Assembly (NCBI RefSeq): GCF_000742475.1
Contig: NZ_JQAJ01000001.1
Coordinates: forward strand, 211,842-275,841
Source: Candidatus Hepatobacter penaei
GTDB taxonomy: Bacteria; Pseudomonadota; Alphaproteobacteria; Holosporales; Hepatobacteraceae
Length of the DNA stretch: 64,000 nucleotides
Direction: 5' to 3'
Position numbers and translations under genes: made by a program. Shown here in pieces: positions 44,574-53,385 of this stretch. A model generated the notes under the pieces. The model was not told where the DNA came from and searched no databases. It saw nothing but the letters and a program-made list of their open reading frames with translations. Numbering within the stretch: position 1 is the first letter of the stretch; every line of letters starts with the position of its first letter.

Positions 44574-46358
44574 ATGACACCGCGACACGTTATTCTCGAT
44601 GCACTTTCGGCCCTTGGGCGCGAAACGTGTGATTTTGACCTGGCCTCAGACCATCCGCTACGAAGCCTGGCGAGGACAGACCTTTCCTTGGCAGAGGTGA
44701 CATGTGAACTTCCTCCTAAAGGCACAGAAGGAGATATCGCTACCAATGTTGCCTTTATCTTATCTCGCAGGCTTTCTCTGTCACCACGAGACACGGCACA
44801 TTTGTTGGTGCCCGTTTTGTCTGCATCCCCTTATGTGGAAGAGGTGAGCGTCGCAGGGCCGGGGTTTTTGAATCTCACCCTGAAAGAGGGTTTTTGGGCA
44901 GACACCGTGCGCGCCATTTTGTCGCAAGAAAAAACCTTTGGCCATGGCGTCTGGGGCGCAGGTCAATCTGTGAATGTGGAGTATGTGTCTGCCAACCCGA
45001 CGGGCCCTTTGCATATGGCGCATGGACGTGTAGCCGTAGTGGGGGACGTGCTTGCCAACCTTTTTGAAGCCTCAGGGTTTGATGTGACCCGCGAATATTA
45101 TATCAACGATCGCGGTGTGCAGGTGGATAAGCTGGCCCGTTCTCTTTATATGCGTTATTGCGAAGTTTGCGGCGTTTCTTGCGAAACCGTGCTGGAAGGA
45201 GCCTATCCCGGTGCCTATTTAATAGATATTGCCCAAGATCTTTATGCACGTGACGGGCACACATGGTTGGATAAAGACGAGTCAGCATGGCTTTCTCCAT
45301 TCAAGGCTTTTGCGATGTCAGCCCTGATGGCTATGATCCGCCACACCATGGACGTTGTGGGCATCAAGCACGATGTATTTGTGTCAGAACAGGACCTTTT
45401 TGACCGCGGGCTTTTTGACGAGGTGAAAGCGAGTCTTGATGCCCACCAATTAACGGCTATAGACACATTGCCCCCGCCAAAAGGGAAAAAGGCTGAAGGG
45501 TGGACCGCTGAACCGCTCTTGCTGTTTAAAGCCACAAAGCTGGGAGAGACCCAAGATGCTCCACTTTGCAAAAGTGATGGCAGCCCCACCTACTTGGGAG
45601 GAGATCTTGCCTATCACACAGATAAGCTGTCGCGGCAGTTTGACCTGCTGATTAACGTGTGGGGCGCCGATCATGCCAGCCAAGTGGGGCGCTTGAAAGC
45701 CGCTGTGGACGTTCTGTCTGAAGGAAAAGCCGATCTTTCTTTTGTGCTGTGCCAAATTGTGCACGTGTTGCAGGGGGGCAAGCCCGTCAAAATGTCGAAA
45801 CGTGCCGGCAGTTATGTAGAACTTGAAGACATTGTGCAAGACGTTGGTGCCGATGTGCTGCGCTTTATGATGGTGTCACGAGAGCACACTACGCACCTCA
45901 CCCTTGATATTGACGTGGTGAAAGAAACATCGTCAAACAACCCCGTGTTTTATGTGCACTATGCCTATGCCCGGGGCCACTCTGTGTTGAAAGAGGCGCA
46001 AAAAATCTGGGGACATGATGTCACCCACACATCCCGCCTGAAGAAGGCCCGTCTTGATCTTTTGTGCACGAAAGGCGAGCAAGACCTTATCAAAAAAATG
46101 GCTTTCTGGCCGGCCTGTGTCGAAGGGAGCACGCGCGCCCGTGAACCGCATCGCATCACCACGTTTCTCACAGATGTGGCCACACGGTTTCACAGCCTGT
46201 GGAGCCAAGGCAATCAACAGACAACCTTGCGTTTTTTGCGTGAAGATGACCCTGACGTCAGCCTGGCGCGCCTGGCTTTGGTACAAGCCATGCTCTATGT
46301 GCTGGCCTCAGGCTTTGCGATACTGGGCATTACCCCCAAGGAAACACTGACATGGTAA
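44574..46358 (+). CDS. argS: Arginyl-tRNA synthetase
   Basis: A 594-aa class I synthetase that charges tRNA-Arg. The N-terminal Arg-tRNA-synthetase-N domain (about 1-90), the HIGH-type motif in SANPTGPLHMAHGRV, the catalytic Rossmann fold and the KMSKR-type motif KMSKRAGSYVELEDIV are clear, as is the DALR anticodon-binding domain at the C-terminus. Followed directly by a membrane protein and nagZ, the usual alphaproteobacterial order. Confidence 0.96.
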   Translation: MTPRHVILDALSALGRETCDFDLASDHPLRSLARTDLSLAEVTCELPPKGTEGDIATNVAFILSRRLSLSPRDTAHLLVPVLSASPYVEEVSVAGPGFLNLTLKEGFWADTVRAILSQEKTFGHGVWGAGQSVNVEYVSANPTGPLHMAHGRVAVVGDVLANLFEASGFDVTREYYINDRGVQVDKLARSLYMRYCEVCGVSCETVLEGAYPGAYLIDIAQDLYARDGHTWLDKDESAWLSPFKAFAMSALMAMIRHTMDVVGIKHDVFVSEQDLFDRGLFDEVKASLDAHQLTAIDTLPPPKGKKAEGWTAEPLLLFKATKLGETQDAPLCKSDGSPTYLGGDLAYHTDKLSRQFDLLINVWGADHASQVGRLKAAVDVLSEGKADLSFVLCQIVHVLQGGKPVKMSKRAGSYVELEDIVQDVGADVLRFMMVSREHTTHLTLDIDVVKETSSNNPVFYVHYAYARGHSVLKEAQKIWGHDVTHTSRLKKARLDLLCTKGEQDLIKKMAFWPACVEGSTRAREPHRITTFLTDVATRFHSLWSQGNQQTTLRFLREDDPDVSLARLALVQAMLYVLASGFAILGITPKETLTW

Positions 46359-47212
46359 CCCATTTCGCGCACACAAAAGCCAAGCTATTTTCTTGGATCG
46401 GCGGTCTCAGGGGATCTCAAAAGCTTTCCTTCGTATGGGGTGGTCTGTTGCTGTTAGGGCTTGGGGTCGGGCTGTGGCATATAGCCCATTTTGTATTGGC
46501 CCCCCCAACGCGCACCCCTTTGCCTGTGATTTATCCCCCTGCAGGGCCCATGCGCATCCCGCCCCAAGAGCCTTCCCAAACGCCTTCTTATCGCGTCTAT
46601 GATCATGTCGCACCTGCTAAGAAAAAAATGCCAGACACCCTTAATGTGGGGGAGGAAAGGCCCCCTGCGATCCCACGGAAACCTGAGGTGAAACAGAAAA
46701 GCAAAACGAGGGTGAACAAGCGGGTGAACACATCCCCTGTCCAAGGGGCCCCTCGCGCCGCGCCTTATCCCCCAAAAGTGCCCTCTCCTCAAGCAAAAGG
46801 GCCTTCAGAAAGAGAGTTTTCAGCAAAGGGACGTTCTTCTTCTGCTGCAGCCTCCACAAAAAAACTGGTGCCTGGGAAGGCATCGATCCCCCCAAGGCGC
46901 GTGAGTAGAAAAGCAACCTATGCCCATCCGCGTACGCCCCACGCGTCGTCGCATGCGCGCTCATCCGCGTCTCGCCGCCCTCTGCCAAGAAGTGCGGCGT
47001 CATCACGTGCAGGTTGGCCCTTATCCAAAAAAACTTCTCTGCCTCGGGTCAAAAAACAGAAACGTCCTTTTGCGCGCCCTTCTGCAAAACGCTCTTCCCA
47101 CACTTCTACCAGGCCTTCCTCAAGACAATCTGCCAAGCTTTCTTCAAAATCCTCGGCACGATCTATTGATAGTCTCTTGTCAACAATGAACAACAGAAAG
47201 CGCACACGGTGA
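46352..47212 (+). CDS. Membrane-anchored Pro/Ser/Arg/Lys-rich protein in the SPOR-protein position
   Basis: A 286-aa protein that overlaps argS by 7 bases. A single membrane segment (VWGGLLLLGLGVGLWHIAHFVLA, about 28-50) follows a short cytoplasmic N-terminus. The rest is low complexity, rich in Pro, then Ser, Arg and Lys, strongly basic. In many alphaproteobacteria this slot between argS and nagZ encodes a bitopic protein with a C-terminal SPOR peptidoglycan-binding domain; here no SPOR domain is visible in frame. Another frame (about 46902-47189) is open and contains HVQVGPYPKK, which looks like a SPOR fragment, so an old frameshift is possible. Probably a divergent cell-envelope protein. 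Confidence 0.6.
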   Translation: MVTHFAHTKAKLFSWIGGLRGSQKLSFVWGGLLLLGLGVGLWHIAHFVLAPPTRTPLPVIYPPAGPMRIPPQEPSQTPSYRVYDHVAPAKKKMPDTLNVGEERPPAIPRKPEVKQKSKTRVNKRVNTSPVQGAPRAAPYPPKVPSPQAKGPSEREFSAKGRSSSAAASTKKLVPGKASIPPRRVSRKATYAHPRTPHASSHARSSASRRPLPRSAASSRAGWPLSKKTSLPRVKKQKRPFARPSAKRSSHTSTRPSSRQSAKLSSKSSARSIDSLLSTMNNRKRTR

Positions 47213-47214
47213 CC

Positions 47215-48216
47215 ATGCATCATACAGACGCTGCATCACTTGCCACCAAGCCCATCATGCCTCTTTTTTTAGGTATAGAAGGCCTCTCCCTGACCCCAGA
47301 AGAGCAAGCGTTTTTTGCCAACAGCAACCCGTTGGGCTTTATTTTGTTTCGCCGCAATATTGAATCTGAGAAACAACTCAAAAATTTGGTGCACCAGCTG
47401 GCCACTGTCACCGGCAGGCTTTCACTTCCGCTGTTGGTGGATTGTGAAGGGGGGAGGGTATTTCGCTTGCCGAGCGCCATGATGAAAACGCCACCACCGC
47501 CGCGACATTTTGGTGATGTGTATACCCAGTCTCCTGAGAAGGCGCGCCGCGCCTGTTATGAGAACTATCACACCATGGGGCGCTATCTTCAAACGCTGGG
47601 CCTTTCGGTGAACTGTGCGCCGCTTTTGGATCTATCTGTAGCGGGCGCTACAGATGCGTTGGAGGACCGCACCTTCTCTGATGACCCACACGTTGTGGCT
47701 GATTTGGGGTTATCTGCGGTGCGGGCTCTGCAAGACGCAGGCATTGTGCCTGTGATCAAGCATATGCCCGGGCACGGCGCTGCTAGAGAAGATTCTCACC
47801 TTGTCTGTCCCAGCATTCATCTGACGGCCCAAGAGCTTGAGCGCCACAGGCACCCTTTTCACGCCGTTCTTTCCCACGCCGAGGTGAAGGCATCTCCCGT
47901 ACCTTTATGGGGAATGACGGCCCATGTGGCCTATGACGCGCTTGACCCTCAGGTGCCGGCTACGTTTTCACCGCGCGTTATTCAGCACACCCTCCGTCAA
48001 ACCTTGGGGTTTGAAGGTTTCTTAATGAGCGATGATTTGGCCATGGGCGCTGTATCTCACGAACCACCGGACGTGCGCGTTCGCAAAGCGTTGGCGGCAG
48101 GGTGTGATGGCGTTATTTTTGGCAAAGGCGGTGTGGCGGTGTATGCTCAGGCCCTTAAAGGGGCTATCCCTCTGTCTGAAGCCACAAAAAAGCGTCTTTC
48201 ATTTTTCTTATCTTAA
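47215..48216 (+). CDS. nagZ: Beta-N-acetylhexosaminidase (GH3)
   Basis: About 333 aa, cytosolic. It removes N-acetylglucosamine from 1,6-anhydro-muropeptides during peptidoglycan recycling. Seen: LVDCEGGRVFRLPS, the mobile loop with catalytic histidine KHMPGHGAAREDSH, and the nucleophile aspartate in MSDDLAMGAV. The ATG at 47215 is preferred; a GTG two codons earlier overlaps the preceding stop. Pairs logically with the lytic transglycosylase at 15756. The usual next genes scpA/scpB are absent here. Confidence 0.93.
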   Translation: MHHTDAASLATKPIMPLFLGIEGLSLTPEEQAFFANSNPLGFILFRRNIESEKQLKNLVHQLATVTGRLSLPLLVDCEGGRVFRLPSAMMKTPPPPRHFGDVYTQSPEKARRACYENYHTMGRYLQTLGLSVNCAPLLDLSVAGATDALEDRTFSDDPHVVADLGLSAVRALQDAGIVPVIKHMPGHGAAREDSHLVCPSIHLTAQELERHRHPFHAVLSHAEVKASPVPLWGMTAHVAYDALDPQVPATFSPRVIQHTLRQTLGFEGFLMSDDLAMGAVSHEPPDVRVRKALAAGCDGVIFGKGGVAVYAQALKGAIPLSEATKKRLSFFLS

Positions 48217-48244
48217 ATTCAGTGGCTTACCCTTTTTTGGTTAT

Positions 48245-48269
48245 AAAATCTTTTTTTTAAGATTTTTTT
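48245..48269 (+). terminator. AT-rich stem-loop with T-run after nagZ
   Basis: An 8-bp stem AAAATCTT / AAGATTTT with a T-rich loop is followed by further Ts, about 30 bases after the nagZ stop. It can work as a rho-independent terminator, though it is AT-rich and therefore weak. Confidence 0.5.
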
Positions 48270-48319
48270 AATCAATTTTTATCTATGATAGATCTATGTA
48301 AGCCTGGTTTCTATCGGCC

Positions 48320-49624
48320 GTGTTTCGTCTTGCTGGTGCTCTCTTTCTTTCGATCTTCTTAGGGATCTTGTCATCTACGCACCTCTGTGCGGCTGGACGT
48401 TATCAACTGGGGCCTGTCTCTCTTAACACCAAACCTAAAGAGCTTATCTTAAGAATAACCGAACCCCGCAAAGGACAGTGCGTTATCGTGGCCTTTATGG
48501 TGGGCAAAAAGGTGCTCCACAAAAGCACACTGGCGTCTGTGGTGCCTGTGCTGCTGAAAGCACTGCCGCCGAGACAGATTTTTTGGTCCAAAAACTATCT
48601 TGACCTAGAGGTGGAGGCCGAGGAAATTCTCAGCTTTACCGGGCGAAAAAATATGATCGAATCGCTGGGCAATGCCTCGCTCACCTCTGCGGAGCCTTAT
48701 GGCAAACCCCTGTCATCGGATGAAAAAGGGCGCATCGCACAGGCCTTCGGTAAACCACGCGAGTATGACACCATTTTTGGCCTGTGGGATATAGAGCAAG
48801 AGTATGAAGGCGGTGGCTTGCGCGGGGATGGCTACCTCTCCCGTCCGCGTGTGCCGCGGAACATGACGCCCAAAGGGTATGGAAGCCATCTTTGGCTCTA
48901 TACGCGAGATCAAGCGGAAACCAAAGTGCCTAATGTGTTGTGTCTCAAATTGTTTGCAGGCACGGTGCGTCTCACAGGGCCTCAGGGGCGCAAAACGGAT
49001 GTTCCCTTGCGCGTGGTGTATGAATCAAAAAACGGCAAAAAAGAGACCAAGGGCAGCGGCGTGATGTTTGTGTGGGCGCGAACGTTGTCTTGTTGCGGCA
49101 AAAATGACCTGGTCGGCCCCTTTGGCAGCGGCGTGCGCGATTTTCACTATGCAGCCCGCCTGGTCAAAGACAAGGATGATGAAAAGATCGCCAACAGATG
49201 GCAAGGACAACAGGATAAAACATGGGTGTTTGAGGGTGACCCTGATACCCAGACATTCTCAGCGCAGCTGGCAGAAAAAGAGCATAATCAGCACGTGCTC
49301 ACGTTTCTCGATATCGCGGCTTCTGGCATGATTGTGCCCCCTGAAGGGCGCGATAGCATGCCTGCTTTTCAGCTGTTGTCCTTGCGTGGTGTGGGTCCGT
49401 GGAATAAACATAATGAATTGGTGATGTCTCGCGTAGCCACCTTAACAAACCTTACCTTTGCCCCATGTCCATTGCGGCTGGCTTCGGGCGTACGCGTGCT
49501 TGTAGGGCACCAACCGCCATCCTCTGCCCAGAGTGAGGCGTCAACAACGGCCCCAAAGGCGGCTGCAAAGGCCCCAGCCACCGGCAAACCTTGTGAAGAG
49601 GCGTCATCTGCCAAATCCTCTTAA
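48320..49624 (+). CDS. Unrecognised secreted protein
   Basis: A 434-aa protein beginning with GTG. A clear signal peptide (LAGALFLSIFLGILSSTHLCAAG) is followed by a globular, mixed alpha/beta-looking sequence with several cysteines (for example TLSCCGKND) and a C-terminal Ala/Ser/Pro/Lys-rich tail of about 45 residues. Trp and Tyr are well represented (YGSHLWLYTRDQ, FDIEQEY-type segments), so it reads as a real folded protein. I recognise no family. It is the first of three successive secreted unknowns (48320-52109), each apparently with its own promoter. Confidence 0.6.
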   Translation: MFRLAGALFLSIFLGILSSTHLCAAGRYQLGPVSLNTKPKELILRITEPRKGQCVIVAFMVGKKVLHKSTLASVVPVLLKALPPRQIFWSKNYLDLEVEAEEILSFTGRKNMIESLGNASLTSAEPYGKPLSSDEKGRIAQAFGKPREYDTIFGLWDIEQEYEGGGLRGDGYLSRPRVPRNMTPKGYGSHLWLYTRDQAETKVPNVLCLKLFAGTVRLTGPQGRKTDVPLRVVYESKNGKKETKGSGVMFVWARTLSCCGKNDLVGPFGSGVRDFHYAARLVKDKDDEKIANRWQGQQDKTWVFEGDPDTQTFSAQLAEKEHNQHVLTFLDIAASGMIVPPEGRDSMPAFQLLSLRGVGPWNKHNELVMSRVATLTNLTFAPCPLRLASGVRVLVGHQPPSSAQSEASTTAPKAAAKAPATGKPCEEASSAKSS

Positions 49625-49806
49625 AGGTTTTTCTGAAGCTTTCTCCAAGGTGTCCTAAACGCACAATGCCCTCAAAAATCTCCCTCATGCCTTATCAAAA
49701 CCCTTGCAAGAGAGGGGGAGGGGCCACTTCCTGACGGTTAAAGAAAGCCTTTCCTCCATGCCCTTTGCATGATGTCATGCGACTGCGCTTCCTCAAATGT
49801 CAAATT

Positions 49807-49835
49807 TTGACAAAATTAAGAAAATGTGCTAGAAA
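49807..49835 (+). promoter_or_regulatory. Sigma-70-type promoter
   Basis: TTGACA at 49807-49812, a 17-base spacer, and TAGAAA at 49830-49835, in an AT-rich stretch about 50 bases upstream of the next secreted-protein gene. Confidence 0.6.
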
Positions 49836-49886
49836 TAAGGGTATAAGTTGTTGTATCCAATGGTTTTTTTTTGAAGGTTTTTGTGT

Positions 49887-50735
49887 ATGCATAACATGAC
49901 GCGCATTTGGATGTGGCTGCCCATGATGGCGGCTTTTGTAACCACCACGGCGCTGTCGCTTCACAGCGTGCAGGCTGGCCAGCCCGAACGTTTAGATACA
50001 CCTTCAGACGAACGCTCTCTTGCTCCTTCCATGCAAACGATCTTTGTGGAAGAAGGAACCGATGATGAAGGAGACAACCTGCTTCTTTACCAAATAGAAG
50101 ATTCTTATGCGTGGCGCGCGCGGTCCTCCATCAAACATCAAATGGAAGAGGCACAAACAGATGTAGATGCGTGGAAAGAGGATGAGACATGGTATGACGA
50201 ATTCATCAAAGGTTCTGCAAAAAAACTTAGAAACAAGCAGTTGCTTCAGACTATGATCACAGGCCTAGAAACAAGCATTAATCAGGCCAGAGACGGTGAG
50301 GAGGCAGGCCTTTCCGTCGCCAAGCTTCAAGAGGTCATAAACAGCGTTATTGAGGCAGGCCGTGAAGAAGGTGCGGATGAAGAAACCACCGCCGTCCTTA
50401 AAGCGGCGCGAGATGACCTCATTCAGAAACTCTCATTGCCTGGTATGCTTGACGTTTTAGATGCTGAGATGCTTGCCAAGCATGTGCTCACCCCCTTAGC
50501 CCAGAAGAAGCTCTATACACAAACCCAGATAGACGCACTCGAAAAGTCGATAGTGAAGGAATCAGAGAATCACGAAAATATAAAAAGTGCGCTCTCCCCT
50601 GCGCAAAAAAAGTTGGCTTCCCTGCAAGAGGAGTTTGGCATTTTGAATAAAGAGGTGGAAAGGATTGAAGACATGCTGGAGGCCTATGAACAAGGCAAAG
50701 CCCCGCTCCCGGATGCATCTCTGTTTATAAACTGA
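49887..50735 (+). CDS. Secreted helical/coiled-coil protein
   Basis: A 282-aa protein with a signal peptide (WLPMMAAFVTTTALSLHSVQA). The mature part is acidic and almost fully helical, with long stretches of Glu, Lys, Gln and Leu (EAQTDVDAWKEDETWYDEF; SPAQKKLASLQEEFGILNKEVERIEDML), suggesting coiled coils at about 85-130 and 215-270. The start is the ATG at 49887 (GAAGG upstream). An ATG at 49896 is possible. No family recognised. Preceded by a good promoter. Cysteine-free mature region. Confidence 0.6.
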   Translation: MHNMTRIWMWLPMMAAFVTTTALSLHSVQAGQPERLDTPSDERSLAPSMQTIFVEEGTDDEGDNLLLYQIEDSYAWRARSSIKHQMEEAQTDVDAWKEDETWYDEFIKGSAKKLRNKQLLQTMITGLETSINQARDGEEAGLSVAKLQEVINSVIEAGREEGADEETTAVLKAARDDLIQKLSLPGMLDVLDAEMLAKHVLTPLAQKKLYTQTQIDALEKSIVKESENHENIKSALSPAQKKLASLQEEFGILNKEVERIEDMLEAYEQGKAPLPDASLFIN

Positions 50736-50751
50736 GGCCCCAAGAAAAACA

Positions 50752-50780
50752 TTGACATATCGGCATAATGGGCATACAAC
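50752..50780 (+). promoter_or_regulatory. Sigma-70-type promoter
   Basis: TTGACA at 50752-50757, a 17-base spacer, and TACAAC at 50775-50780, 33 bases upstream of the start at 50814. It indicates that this secreted-protein gene is transcribed separately from its neighbour. Confidence 0.6.
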
Positions 50781-50813
50781 CTCTCAAAAAATACATGAGA
50801 AGGGGGGGCGTGT

Positions 50814-52109
50814 ATGCATCAACATCGTTTCAAGATGGTGGCCCTTTGTGGGGTTGTGTTTTGCTTCTGTATGGGCGCTGTGATGCAGCCTGTCTATGCG
50901 CCGCTTCCTGAGGAGGGGAGCGGTGGTGCGACGTCCTCACTTTCTCCCGCCATGCCTGCATCAGAGGGGGCATTAAGAAGCGATGAAGGGCCCGATGAAA
51001 GCAAAGGCGAAAGCCAACCTGCAAGCGCCACAAAAAAAGACGTAGAGACAAGAGACGTCGGTTTCTTGCAGCCCGCCCCCCCAAAAGAAGGCGAAGCCGC
51101 CACCAAAGCGGGTGACGTGAGTGAAACCTTCTATTTACCTGGTAAGATCTATGAACACAACAATATCTTAACGATAGGTGAGGCTGCCGATAAAGAGGGC
51201 GTCACCAGTGTGGTGGATTATTTTGGGATGAACTTGGATTATGATGTTTTTGAAGGGGAGGGGCATGCCCCAGCGCCTTTATCACCTGCGTGGATCGACA
51301 GGGTTTATGATCAGGTGGTAACAAAGGTGATGCGCCAATCTTCAGCTTGGCTTATAGCGGAGGATTGGTGGGATGTGAGCACCCTCTTGGCCACGCGCAA
51401 AGGGAAGGATGCTTATGTGTGGCAAAACACACGGACCATGAACACAAACACCCCCGTTAATGTGAACATCATGCGTTATAAGACACGTTTTCAACTGATG
51501 GAAGGGGGCGAGGTTACAGATCTCACATTCCGCCCCTTAGACCCTGTGTTTGATCTGGTGCACCTTCAGTTTGCCGCGCTGACCTGTGCCGGTCAGAAAG
51601 AAGCTGACGATCATGACTTTCCGCTCCAAGGGCTTGGGGATAGAGAAAAAAAACACTATTGTGTGGTGACAGAAGACGATAAATATCAACACGTCACGGC
51701 TGAGATTCGCTTTGATGCGTGGGCCCTGGTTCCTGACAGCATGCTGGCGAGTCCGACGTCTGCCCCAGCGCCTGAGAAGGCATCTGATAACATGCCCGAC
51801 AAAACGCCTGAGAAATCACTTGATAGCACGCTTGAAAAAACACCTGGGGCAGCATATGACACAGATTCTGAAACCGCGGCCTTTAAACCGGAACCCACCA
51901 TCCATTGGCTGAAACGGTCTGTAACGGGAAGGTTGCTTGATGTGGCGACCTTGCCCAAGGATGTGCCCTCCCCGGTGAGACAGTCTGTGGGCATTCGTAT
52001 TGTACGCAATGACCATGATCAATGGCCAAAAGAGGGCGGAGAGCCTTTGTATGGCAATGTAAAAAAGGGAGTCCAGCAAGCGCTCAATGCTGTTAGAGAG
52101 CTTTTCTAA
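50814..52109 (+). CDS. Unrecognised secreted protein with low-complexity linkers
   Basis: A 431-aa protein with AAGGGGGGG before the ATG. A signal peptide (MVALCGVVFCFCMGAVMQPVYA) is followed by a ~75-residue Ser/Glu/Lys/Ala-rich linker, a globular region (about 110-300) rich in Trp, Asp and Val, a second linker made of near-repeats of the form (D/E)-K-x-P-(D/E)-K-x-x-(D/E) (about 318-350), and a short globular end. No family recognised. It shares general style with the two preceding genes but no evident homology. Ends with about 75 bases to the convergent ELM1-type gene. Confidence 0.6.
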   Translation: MHQHRFKMVALCGVVFCFCMGAVMQPVYAPLPEEGSGGATSSLSPAMPASEGALRSDEGPDESKGESQPASATKKDVETRDVGFLQPAPPKEGEAATKAGDVSETFYLPGKIYEHNNILTIGEAADKEGVTSVVDYFGMNLDYDVFEGEGHAPAPLSPAWIDRVYDQVVTKVMRQSSAWLIAEDWWDVSTLLATRKGKDAYVWQNTRTMNTNTPVNVNIMRYKTRFQLMEGGEVTDLTFRPLDPVFDLVHLQFAALTCAGQKEADDHDFPLQGLGDREKKHYCVVTEDDKYQHVTAEIRFDAWALVPDSMLASPTSAPAPEKASDNMPDKTPEKSLDSTLEKTPGAAYDTDSETAAFKPEPTIHWLKRSVTGRLLDVATLPKDVPSPVRQSVGIRIVRNDHDQWPKEGGEPLYGNVKKGVQQALNAVRELF

Positions 52110-52184
52110 AACGCATCACTTGTGTTGGGCAATTTTTGTGTTTTGGCACTTTACGTTAGGGGGAGATGCGATGCGGGGGGCCTT

Positions 52185-53273
52185 CTAAGGCTCCTTGTGC
52201 CTTAAAGAAGGCAGTTCTTTGTCTGACGCTTCTTTTAACCTTTGCAGGTGCGCGTTGATTTTTTTCTTTAAGGCGTTCGCCACATGCTCTTCCTCCCGGT
52301 AAGGCTCGCGCGCCCAAGAAAAGAGGCTGCCCTCAAAGGGCCTGGCAATGTTTTTTTGAAACACAGAGGTGTGAAAGGCCTTGAGTTTATCTGAAGTATA
52401 GGGAAGCGGATAAACAAACAGGGGCGTTCTTAAACTTGCAGCTTCTGAAATCATCTGCACCGAATCACCCGTCACCAACACATAATCAGCCAGGGCCAAC
52501 ACCCCATGATAGGGGTTATCCCCCTCACGCGTCCACACAAAATGGGGCGTGCCTTCGAGAGCTTTTTTTATGATGGCCAGGGCAGCTTGAGGCGTGCGCC
52601 GTGAAGGAATGATCAGCGGCGTCACTTTATGACTGCGGGCGATGGCCAGAATATCTTCTGCCAACTGGCGGGCAAATACGGATGAAAAATAGAAAGAGCG
52701 GGTGGATCCCCCCAACATCACGCCCAGAAAAGGCAGGGGCAAGCCTTCTAAACGCTTTTGCCAGGCCACCTTCTCTGAAGCCAGCTGGGGAGAAGAAATA
52801 TCATGCAAAGACAAGGTCGTGTTAATGACATGACCCCCCTCACGCTTGTCATGGGCCGGCGCAATGATGGCATCAAAAAAAACCTCAGGAAGTTTGGGGT
52901 CCATAAGCGCAATGTGATACACGCGCCTGCCTAACAGCCGTTTGAGACATGCCCCCACGCCTGTGGCGCTTCGCCCCGCCGTGATCAGCATATGAGGCCA
53001 GGGGGGCGAGAGGGTGTCGCGACGCAAAACCTTGGCTGACCACAAACGCCACGAACGGCGTGGCCACCAAAAAAACAAAGGCCTGGCTTTGACATAGAAG
53101 GTTTTTGCCTCGAGAGAAAGGGCCTTTGCCAATCCAAGGGCTTGATTTTCTGTACCGACCTTCCCATTATCTGTTATAATCCATGTTATAGGCGAGGAAG
53201 AGGACGCATTAATGGGCGAAGGATGGTGGTTTGAATGTGTGGTCATAGCGTGTGGCCCAGGCAAAACGCCCAT
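52185..53273 (-). CDS. ELM1/GtrOC1-family putative glycosyltransferase
   Basis: A 362-aa protein. The family pattern is seen in WIITDNGKVGTENQALGLAKAL, the GRSATGVGACLKRLLG segment, LMDPKLPEVFFDAIIAPAHD, VMLGGSTRSFYF, and the nucleotide-sugar-site-like VTGDSVQMISEAASLRTPLFVYPL. Alphaproteobacterial members are the bacterial relatives of the plant mitochondrial fission factor ELM1, and the fold looks like a GT-B glycosyltransferase. Biochemical role unsettled, possibly envelope glycan synthesis. Residues 1-28 are a polar extension; an ATG ten codons in (53246) is an alternative start. Divergent from rnj. Confidence 0.82.
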   Translation of the reverse strand: MGVLPGPHAMTTHSNHHPSPINASSSSPITWIITDNGKVGTENQALGLAKALSLEAKTFYVKARPLFFWWPRRSWRLWSAKVLRRDTLSPPWPHMLITAGRSATGVGACLKRLLGRRVYHIALMDPKLPEVFFDAIIAPAHDKREGGHVINTTLSLHDISSPQLASEKVAWQKRLEGLPLPFLGVMLGGSTRSFYFSSVFARQLAEDILAIARSHKVTPLIIPSRRTPQAALAIIKKALEGTPHFVWTREGDNPYHGVLALADYVLVTGDSVQMISEAASLRTPLFVYPLPYTSDKLKAFHTSVFQKNIARPFEGSLFSWAREPYREEEHVANALKKKINAHLQRLKEASDKELPSLRHKEP

Positions 53274-53385
53274 GTTATCCCCGTTTCTTGCAAGAGAAAC
53301 ACCAGGTATGACACCATTTTCTCTTCTTTTTAGTCCAATCTAGCCCCGCATTGATGAAAAGTACAATACCTAAGAGCTATTTTTT

